Of a stretch of 5,065 nt of DNA, positions 1 to 3,492 are shown one piece after another. The stretch covers positions 1 to 5,065 of the forward strand of contig QNBZ01000125.1 in the NCBI GenBank assembly GCA_003644295.1, read 5' to 3'. Below the pieces are notes generated by a model. That model saw only the letters and a list, made by a program, of their open reading frames with translations, did not search any database and was not told the origin of the DNA. Positions within the stretch are counted from its first letter, which is position 1, and every line of letters begins with the position of its first letter. The DNA comes from Planctomycetota bacterium (lineage in GTDB: Bacteria; Planctomycetota; Phycisphaerae; Sedimentisphaerales; Anaerobacaceae). Made by a program: the position numbers and the translations under genes.

Positions 1-14
1 ATTTGATTTGCCAT
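1..14 (-). CDS. Possible start of a fourth operon gene (cut by window edge)
   Basis: Reading the minus strand, an ATG at 14-12 follows the acetyltransferase stop codon by 18 nt and opens a frame reading M-A-N-Q before the window ends. Same-strand position close behind the operon suggests a fourth co-transcribed gene. No Shine-Dalgarno is visible because the upstream bases are a 7-nt tandem repeat. With only four codons, identity is unknown and the start itself is uncertain. Confidence 0.2.
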
Positions 15-48
15 AATTCTTAATTCTAACTTCTAACTTCTCACTTCT
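14..48. repeat. Five-unit 7-bp tandem repeat at the end of the acetyltransferase gene
   Basis: On the minus strand, five consecutive 7-mers run without gaps: AGAAGTG, AGAAGTT, AGAAGTT, AGAATTA, AGAATTA (48 down to 14). The acetyltransferase stop codon (TAG, 35-33) lies inside the array, so the last few residues of that protein (E-V-R-S) are written by the repeat. The purine-rich 7-nt period is typical of slippage-prone intergenic sequence. Confidence 0.75.
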
Positions 49-743
49 TTATTGAACCATATATAATAGGTTGGCCTTTCGGTAAGTTTGCTCAGGACAA
101 AACGTGTCCGCTCCATCCCTGCCGGCATATTGCGCCTTTTGCCGTAGCTTTGCAGAAAGTGTTTTATTTGCAGTTCGATGAATTTGGACTCGTTCTGTTT
201 GAGTTGGTCGATTGTCCGCTGAACTTTTTGCGGGTCGATGAGCATATTCTTTTCTACACCGGCCATACTGAACGCCTCACTCATCTGTGCGCATCTGGTC
301 GGCATTGGTGCTGTGTATGCGGTCATCCCAGCTCTCTCGAAAAACGGATTGACTGAGCCCATCACGGCCAGCGCCTCGATGACAGGGACGTTCATTAACG
401 GCATCGTCTCTCGAACTAATCGGCTTGCTAATCCCAGGCAGCGAAATCTCGGCTCGATAATAACTCTGCTGATGCAGCGGATGTTTTTGTTGATAAGCGC
501 TAACTGTGTTGCCCTGTCGAAGCCGACGAAGGCGCCGCCCGTGGCGACGTTTCTAAGTTCAAGGCCGGGACTCGGCATTGTATAAACAATAACGCCGACA
601 GTTTCATTGTGTAAGCGCATAGCGAAGATAGCAGCGTAAGCTGTAAGGCGGCTGTTACGATAGTGGTAATGCGCCAGCTTTTTATAGTCATCGAGACCGC
701 CGGCGACAATTTGCAGTTTTTTAGTAACGCTGCACTTTCTCAT
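33..743 (-). CDS. GNAT-family acetyltransferase (COG2401-type acetyltransferase half)
   Basis: A 236-residue protein with the GNAT fold signatures. Residues 91-110 hold motif A, with R101-x-x-G104-x-A106 as the pyrophosphate-binding R/Q-x-x-G-x-G/A loop for acetyl-CoA. Residues 132-140, NPFFERAGM, form the classic motif B. Residues about 171-195 are charged and probably helical, followed by a basic C-terminal tail. It therefore probably transfers an acetyl group from acetyl-CoA in the cytoplasm; the acceptor is unknown. The ATG at 743 follows the ABC ATPase stop by 9 nt, and only a weak GAAG-like ribosome site precedes it, so re-initiation is likely. From family knowledge, this type of GNAT domain occurs fused to an ABC ATPase in COG2401; here the two are adjacent separate genes. 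The last codons run into a 7-bp tandem repeat, so the native C-terminus may have been altered. GNAT is confident; the COG2401 link is inferred. Confidence 0.85.
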   Translation of the reverse strand: MRKCSVTKKLQIVAGGLDDYKKLAHYHYRNSRLTAYAAIFAMRLHNETVGVIVYTMPSPGLELRNVATGGAFVGFDRATQLALINKNIRCISRVIIEPRFRCLGLASRLVRETMPLMNVPVIEALAVMGSVNPFFERAGMTAYTAPMPTRCAQMSEAFSMAGVEKNMLIDPQKVQRTIDQLKQNESKFIELQIKHFLQSYGKRRNMPAGMERTRFVLSKLTERPTYYIWFNKEVRS

Positions 744-752
744 TATGTCTTC

Positions 753-1394
753 TTACTTCTTATAAACGACTTCCGTTTTGCCGGCTAATTCTCTTACCAC
801 CAGTACGTCCGGCTGCAAATCCGCTAATATATCTTGGTGAGCCGAGGCCAGGATAAATGTAACGCTGTTACGTTTTGCGAACTTGCACACATTGTAGGCG
901 ACCACCGCAGCGGTGATGCGGTCGAGGTTTGAGCAAAACTCATCAGCGAAGATGAACTTCTTTTTTGCTGCCAGCGCCGTTGCCAGACGGAAGCGATATT
1001 TTTGTCCGTCGCTGAGGTTTGCCGGCTCGCCGAGGACGCAAAAGACGTCATTTAGCCCTGCGACACTGAGCAGCTTCAGTCCGCTTAAGAAATCGCCGTC
1101 CATACAGTCGATTAGCGTTTTACCAACCGGCAGTTTTATTCGGTCGAGGTTGACGCTGTCGTCGGCGGGTATGATTTTTTCAAGCTCTTTGAGCAGTACG
1201 CTTTTTCCCGAGCCGGATGGGCCCGTGATATACACAATGTTGCCGTCATTGATTTTGAGACGGCAGTTGTAAATAACGCCGGACTCGGCCAGCCGGTCTG
1301 TACTTAGGCCGAACATTCTCATCGTGGCCGCTATTTTGTCGGTAATGACTGGTGGTCTGCTGTCAAACTTTTTTGAAACGCTGTACGTCGCCAT
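753..1394 (-). CDS. Compact soluble ABC ATPase (COG2401-type ATPase half)
   Basis: A 213-residue single nucleotide-binding domain. The ABC landmarks appear in order: Walker A GPSGSGKS at 58-65, signature LSDGQ at 127-131, Walker B KFIFADE at 146-152 with D151/E152, D-loop N156-L157-D158, and switch histidine H186 in SAH. The spacing between Walker A and the signature is short, and no clear Q-loop glutamine is seen. No membrane segments occur and no permease gene is adjacent, so transport is unlikely; a nucleic-acid or macromolecule-acting ABC protein fits better. The first 40 residues precede the core and may form the A-loop region. The ATG at 1394 is 9 nt after the upstream regulator stop, and it ends 9 nt before the acetyltransferase start, so the three are almost certainly one operon. 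From family knowledge, COG2401 describes ABC ATPases fused to acetyltransferases; this pair looks like a split version. Cellular target unknown. Confidence 0.88.
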   Translation of the reverse strand: MATYSVSKKFDSRPPVITDKIAATMRMFGLSTDRLAESGVIYNCRLKINDGNIVYITGPSGSGKSVLLKELEKIIPADDSVNLDRIKLPVGKTLIDCMDGDFLSGLKLLSVAGLNDVFCVLGEPANLSDGQKYRFRLATALAAKKKFIFADEFCSNLDRITAAVVAYNVCKFAKRNSVTFILASAHQDILADLQPDVLVVRELAGKTEVVYKK

Positions 1395-1403
1395 TTTGTA
1401 TTC

Positions 1404-1820
1404 TTATTTTTTTACTCTGACGATTTGTTGGATTTTCTTTATGCTCTGGCGAACACAATAGTAACTGCGATGGTGTTTGGCTGCGATTTTCCTCATTGAT
1501 ATTCCCGTCAGGAAGTAATCTTTTGCGACAGCCATCTCGAAGTTGGTGAACTTACTGCGGTTTCGCAGGCAGGTTATGTATTCGCCGTCGATGAGTCGCT
1601 GCGCTACTTTATGTATTCTTCTTGCGATGCTTGCTTCATTGACGCCGACCAGCCGGGCCATCTGCCGAAAGCTGTTGCCGTTCTTCAGATACATTGTCAT
1701 TAGAAGTCTGTCCTTGCCGCTGAGCAGATTCACCCTGCTGCGCAGAAGGTCGATTCTGTCGCGGCATTCGTTTTTTTTCTGTAGCGTTTCTTGTGAGATG
1801 TTTGCGTGGATACTTTTCAT
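1404..1820 (-). CDS. Small protein with two sigma-region-4-like helix-turn-helix segments
   Basis: A 138-residue basic protein read from the ATG at 1820. Residues about 34-75 (SGKDRLLM...FRQMARLVGVNEASIARRI) look like a sigma-70 region 4 helix-turn-helix: a leading helix, an xxxMARLVGV recognition-type turn, then a second helix. Residues about 91-134 (FTNFEMAV...MRKIAAKHHRSYYCVRQSI) repeat the same plan. No sigma region 2 is present, so it is not a complete sigma factor; a DNA-binding regulator or an adaptor for the following genes is the likely role. The frame extends upstream to a TTG at 1853, but that codon lies inside a REP-like hairpin. The ATG at 1820 has an AAGGGGG ribosome-binding site about 8 nt upstream and is preferred. 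It is first in the operon with the ABC ATPase and acetyltransferase, hence a candidate regulator of them. I do not recognise a named family. Confidence 0.72.
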   Translation of the reverse strand: MKSIHANISQETLQKKNECRDRIDLLRSRVNLLSGKDRLLMTMYLKNGNSFRQMARLVGVNEASIARRIHKVAQRLIDGEYITCLRNRSKFTNFEMAVAKDYFLTGISMRKIAAKHHRSYYCVRQSIKKIQQIVRVKK

Positions 1821-1827
1821 AGTTTGG

Positions 1828-1834
1828 CCCCCTT
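1828..1834 (-). promoter_or_regulatory. Ribosome-binding site that sets the regulator start
   Basis: The minus strand reads AAGGGGG about 7-8 nt before the ATG at 1820. It is the only purine-rich ribosome-binding-like run near this gene and supports the ATG at 1820 over the TTG at 1853, which lies inside a palindrome. Confidence 0.5.
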
Positions 1835-1843
1835 GTTTTACGC

Positions 1844-1907
1844 AAGCCCCCAACTTTATGTTGGGGGTTTGTACCGGTTAAAACCCCCAGGATAAACCTG
1901 GGGGCTT
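1844..1907. repeat. REPIN-like palindromic element, copy 1 (intact)
   Basis: A 64-bp imperfect palindrome centred on ACCGGT (1873-1878). Of 32 symmetric positions, 26 pair. It is built from two inverted 21-nt hairpins. Hairpin A has arms CCCCCAAC (1847-1854) and GTTGGGGG (1860-1867) with loop TTTAT. Hairpin B has arms CCCCCAGG (1884-1891) and CCTGGGGG (1897-1904) with loop ATAAA. The loops are exact reverse complements. A and B are thus the same unit in opposite orientation, which is the defining layout of REP doublets (REPINs). It lies just upstream of the regulator gene, in the probable leader of the minus-strand operon, where hairpin formation could also attenuate transcription. Confidence 0.8.
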
Positions 1908-1917
1908 TCGATATTGT

Positions 1918-1931
1918 CTGGCCAGCGCCAG
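1918..1931. repeat. Short hairpin in operon leader
   Basis: CTGGC (1918-1922) and GCCAG (1927-1931) pair perfectly around loop CAGC. It adjoins REPIN-like copy 1 in the presumed leader of the minus-strand operon. No specific role is evident. Confidence 0.45.
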
Positions 1932-1940
1932 TGCGTTCTC

Positions 1941-1970
1941 GATAATCTGGCCTATATTCTGTCAATTATC
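1941..1970. repeat. Inverted repeat GATAAT/ATTATC
   Basis: GATAAT (1941-1946) and ATTATC (1965-1970) are exact reverse complements separated by 18 bp. Within the gap the minus strand has a perfect TTGACA (1965-1960), but no -10 hexamer lies at 16-18 bp. The repeat could be an operator of the regulator-led operon; this is inference. Confidence 0.3.
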
Positions 1971-1991
1971 CGGGCGTTTGTAAAACCTGTT

Positions 1992-2020
1992 CCGGCGATT
2001 TTCAGGGGGATTTTCGCCGG
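1992..2020. repeat. 7-bp stem, 15-nt loop hairpin in operon leader
   Basis: CCGGCGA (1992-1998) and TCGCCGG (2014-2020) are exact reverse complements around a 15-nt loop. On the minus strand this would form a stable stem in the untranslated leader upstream of the regulator gene. No T-run follows in either direction, so it is not an obvious terminator. Confidence 0.45.
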
Positions 2021-2052
2021 TGCTGGTAAGACACGTTCCTGTTTTAACCGGC

Positions 2053-2065
2053 CCGCCTGCGGCGG
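2053..2065. repeat. Compact GC palindrome CCGCC-TGC-GGCGG
   Basis: A perfect 5-bp stem with a 3-nt loop, standing out as strongly GC-rich beside the AT-rich stretch that starts about 40 bp to the right. It is unrelated in sequence to the REPIN-like element and may belong to a second class of small dispersed palindrome; only one copy is in this window. Confidence 0.45.
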
Positions 2066-2105
2066 ACTCGGCTCTGTTATTCTGTATTCTCAAAACACGG
2101 GGGGT

Positions 2106-2133
2106 ATTTTAACATATTACGCAACAAAGTCAA
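2106..2133 (-). promoter_or_regulatory. Candidate promoter for the regulator-ATPase-acetyltransferase operon
   Basis: The minus strand has TTGACT (2133-2128, five of six to the -35 consensus), a 16-bp spacer and TAAAAT (2111-2106, five of six to the -10 consensus). Transcription would begin near 2098, giving an unusually long leader of about 280 nt that contains several hairpins including REPIN-like copy 1. It is the best sigma-70-like match found on this strand, but unproven. Confidence 0.4.
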
Positions 2134-2151
2134 GCGTTTTGTTATATTTTT

Positions 2152-2167
2152 TGTAAATTTTTTTACA
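2152..2167. promoter_or_regulatory. AT-rich palindrome, possible operator
   Basis: TGTAAA (2152-2157) and TTTACA (2162-2167) are exact reverse complements around TTTT. The site lies about 20 bp upstream of the candidate minus-strand -35 box, a position suited to a regulator of the divergent region. The binding protein is unknown. A DNA uptake or AT-tract effect is equally possible. Confidence 0.35.
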
Positions 2168-2276
2168 TATTTGCTATTTTACGAACAGAAATGGGGCAAT
2201 TTTAGGTGAGTAATTACGATTTAGAGACGGCGTATTGTGAATATAGAGAAAATAAGTAAGGCGGGCAAGATTTTTC

Positions 2277-2305
2277 TTGACATTAAGGCCGAAAAAGGTT
2301 AAACT
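2277..2305 (+). promoter_or_regulatory. Candidate plus-strand sigma-70-like promoter
   Basis: A perfect TTGACA (2277-2282) is followed after 17 bp by TAAACT (2300-2305, four of six to the -10 consensus). Transcription would start near 2312, about 234 nt before the PEP-CTERM start codon. A TATAAT at 2308-2313 is 25 bp from the -35, too far to pair with it. This promoter overlaps the candidate structured RNA at 2285-2359 and would cut off its 5' side, so at most one of the two readings is likely to be the main one. Confidence 0.4.
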
Positions 2306-2359
2306 CCTATAATAATAGAGGGGTGCGGAGCTAACCACTTATTGTTATCGGCTTTTTTT
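2285..2359 (+). ncRNA. Candidate pseudoknotted leader RNA with terminator-like end
   Basis: Nested pairings are visible. An outer stem AAGGCCGA (2285-2292) pairs with TCGGCTTT (2348-2355, one G-U). An inner stem GGTTA (2297-2301) pairs with TAACC (2332-2336) and continues as CTCC (2304-2307) with GGAG (2327-2330). The loop ATAATAATA (2309-2317) can pair over 9 positions with TATTGTTAT (2340-2348, one G-U) downstream of the inner stem, giving an H-type pseudoknot. A run of seven T (2353-2359) follows. This is the architecture of a small riboswitch, an attenuator or a terminated small RNA. It does not match any riboswitch consensus I recall. No clear promoter upstream of 2285 was found. Confidence 0.4.
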
Positions 2360-2408
2360 GGAAGAGAAGAACAGTTCAGGAAAAATGGGAGAGGATGCCC
2401 CCCAACCG

Positions 2409-2484
2409 TAAGCCCCCAACTTTATGTTGGGGGTTTTAACCACCAGGATAAACCCTTCGACTTCGCTCAGGGCAGGCCTGGGGG
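2409..2484. repeat. REPIN-like element, copy 2 (with 24-bp insert)
   Basis: Hairpin A is intact (CCCCCAAC 2413-2420, loop TTTAT, GTTGGGGG 2426-2433). Relative to copy 1 the centre is shortened, the left arm of hairpin B reads CCACCAGG, and a 24-bp segment (2453-2476) is inserted between the B loop ATAAA and the right arm CCTGGGGG (2477-2484). The 76 bp here are identical to 3335-3410. An extra left arm CCCCCAAC sits at 2399-2406. It lies 60 bp upstream of the PEP-CTERM start codon, inside the probable transcript leader; hairpin A followed by TTTT could attenuate transcription. Confidence 0.8.
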
Positions 2485-2530
2485 CTTGCGGGGTCCCGCT
2501 TTTCCTTAGTAAAAGAAGAGAATCCGGAAA

Positions 2531-2538
2531 GGGAGGAG
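2531..2538 (+). promoter_or_regulatory. Strong ribosome-binding site of the PEP-CTERM gene
   Basis: GGGAGGAG lies 7 nt before the ATG at 2546 and fixes that start. The segment CTTTTCC (about 2498-2505) could pair with GGAAAGG just upstream (about 2526-2532), which might partly mask the site; that pairing is speculative. Confidence 0.7.
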
Positions 2539-2545
2539 AAGAGAA

Positions 2546-3286
2546 ATGAAAAGATTACTAATTGTCTGCGCAGCGGTTGTTTTGGCTTTGCCGTGCATAA
2601 TCGAGGCCGCTGACCTCGGCACTGTGGATATTGCCTGGGACAGCTTGGGAGCGGCGAGTGTAATTAAGCTCTGGGGCGGCGGACGCAGTGGGTTCCGTTG
2701 TTATGCCGGCGCTTATATGCTCAACAAGACCGCCGGCACGGCACAGGGAAACGCCTGGCCCAACGGGCTAATCGGCAGCTTCTGCATCGACCTGCCGCAG
2801 TACTCGTCCGAAGATACGCTGACCTACAAAGTAGAAATGCCCAGCCAGTCCCCTGAGCCGACCGATTTTCTGGGCGGTTATATTGGAGCCGCCAAGGCCG
2901 GGTACATCCGCGAATTGTGGGGCAGATATTTCGACCCTGCCTGGGTGAACGGCGGACCGTTTAGTACCCAGCAGAAAAACGATGCTGAGGCCTTTGCCGC
3001 TGCGATATGGGAGATTGTCTATGAGGACCTGCCGGCCACACCATCCGGATGGGACGTTACGGCTGACGGCACAGTCGGCCAACTCGGCTTCCGATGCGAG
3101 CAGGCAGATACCGCAAAAGCTAATGACTGGCTGCATTCATTGGACGGCACCGGCCCGAAGGCGGAACTATGGGCATTTACCAACTACGACAAGCAGGACT
3201 ATATCGTTGAGATTCCAGAGCCGGCTACGACGGTTATGTTTGCCGTTGGTGTTTTAACTCTGTTGAGATACCGCCGATGGTGTTGA
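2546..3286 (+). CDS. Secreted PEP-CTERM protein with a thioester-domain-like core
   Basis: A 246-residue exported protein. Residues 1-21 form a signal peptide (basic MKR, hydrophobic core, likely cleavage near IEA-AD). Residues 223-246 form a PEP-CTERM anchor: IPEP at 223-226, a hydrophobic helix at about 229-240, then basic R241-Y-R-R244. In other PEP-CTERM systems this tail is recognised and cut by an exosortase, linked to envelope or exopolysaccharide-associated export; no exosortase is in this window. The body has FCIDL (C80) and AAAIWEIVYE (151-160), a pattern resembling bacterial thioester domains, in which a Cys reacts with a Gln just before the AIWE-like motif. Here the expected Gln is replaced by Ala, so a thioester probably cannot form. 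The start is fixed by GGGAGGAG 7 nt upstream. It is flanked by two identical 76-bp repeats. Function unknown, probably surface or matrix; the PEP-CTERM call is strong, the thioester resemblance tentative. Confidence 0.85.
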   Translation: MKRLLIVCAAVVLALPCIIEAADLGTVDIAWDSLGAASVIKLWGGGRSGFRCYAGAYMLNKTAGTAQGNAWPNGLIGSFCIDLPQYSSEDTLTYKVEMPSQSPEPTDFLGGYIGAAKAGYIRELWGRYFDPAWVNGGPFSTQQKNDAEAFAAAIWEIVYEDLPATPSGWDVTADGTVGQLGFRCEQADTAKANDWLHSLDGTGPKAELWAFTNYDKQDYIVEIPEPATTVMFAVGVLTLLRYRRWC

Positions 3287-3334
3287 ATGATTTTCGCTGG
3301 CACAAGCATTGGGATGCCAAACGGAATTTGAACA

Positions 3335-3424
3335 TAAGCCCCCAACTTTATGTTGGGGGTTTTAACCACCAGGATAAACCCTTCGACTTCGCTCAGGGCA
3401 GGCCTGGGGGTTTTCGGTTGGGGG
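3335..3424. repeat. REPIN-like element, copy 3 (with 24-bp insert and extra arm)
   Basis: The first 76 bp (3335-3410) are identical to copy 2, including the 24-bp insert (3379-3402). Hairpin A is intact (CCCCCAAC 3339-3346, GTTGGGGG 3352-3359) and is followed by TTTT, so it may serve as a weak intrinsic terminator after the PEP-CTERM gene. After the element comes an additional right arm GTTGGGGG (3417-3424) leading into GGGGTTAAAACCCC (3421-3434), apparently the remnant of a further unit. Confidence 0.8.
3339..3363 (+). terminator. Possible weak terminator of the PEP-CTERM gene
   Basis: An 8-bp GC-rich stem with a 5-nt loop followed by TTTT, 52 nt after the stop codon. It is part of the REPIN-like copy 3, so any termination role is secondary. 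The T-run is short, and the same hairpin occurs upstream of genes elsewhere in the window. Confidence 0.35.
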
Positions 3425-3475
3425 TTAAAACCCCGGGACTGAATTCTGTTGACTCTTGCAAAATAAGCCAAAACA

Positions 3476-3489
3476 GCGTAAGCTAACGC
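3476..3489. repeat. Imperfect palindrome next to the ligA start
   Basis: GCGT (3476-3479) and ACGC (3486-3489) pair around AAGCTA, which contains AGCT. It ends 3 nt before the ligA start codon, where a ribosome-binding site would be expected. A cis-regulatory role is possible but not shown. Confidence 0.3.
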
Positions 3490-3492
3490 CGT

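Larger units (their letters stand above)
1821..2545. other. 725-nt divergent intergenic region without a convincing gene
   Basis: No open frame here shows protein-like composition or a plausible ribosome site; short frames cross the palindromes. Contents from left to right: REPIN-like copy 1 (1844-1907); small inverted repeats (1918-1931, 1941-1970, 1992-2020, 2053-2065); a candidate minus-strand promoter (2106-2133); an AT-rich palindrome (2152-2167); a candidate plus-strand promoter (2277-2305) overlapping a possible structured RNA (2285-2359); REPIN-like copy 2 (2409-2484); and the ribosome-binding site of the PEP-CTERM gene. Positions 2168-2276 show nothing recognisable. Confidence 0.7.

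Noticed and set aside
753..1394. ABC transporter component
   Set aside because: No membrane protein or substrate-binding protein is adjacent; the operon partners are an HTH protein and an acetyltransferase.
1821..1853. Eleven-residue N-terminal extension of the regulator from TTG at 1853
   Set aside because: The TTG lies within hairpin A of the palindrome, while the ATG at 1820 has an AAGGGGG site at a proper distance.
1914..2156. 80-codon plus-strand frame in the divergent region
   Set aside because: No ribosome site; it covers inverted repeats and ends in AT-rich DNA with no recognisable domain.
2285..2400. Known riboswitch (c-di-GMP, glycine, preQ1, fluoride, SAM)
   Set aside because: The conserved core motifs of these classes, as I recall them, are not present; only general architecture is similar.
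2385..2411. Eight-codon leader peptide (ATG to TAA) before copy 2
   Set aside because: AGGA lies only a few bases from the ATG and there is no run of regulatory codons; such a short frame is expected by chance.
2546..2620. Lipoprotein signal for the PEP-CTERM protein (Cys17)
   Set aside because: The residues before Cys17 are A-L-P, which do not fit a lipobox; an ordinary signal peptide cut after about residue 21 fits better.
2409..3410. Composite transposon bounded by the identical repeats
   Set aside because: No transposase is encoded between or beside them and the repeats are only 76 bp; recombination or gene conversion is a simpler account.
1844..3424. CRISPR array
   Set aside because: Only three copies, irregularly spaced by hundreds of bases with a gene between them; they are palindromic elements, not regularly spaced repeats.
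3277..3486. 69-codon plus-strand frame downstream of the PEP-CTERM gene
   Set aside because: It is mostly the REPIN-like element read through; no ribosome site and no protein-like features.
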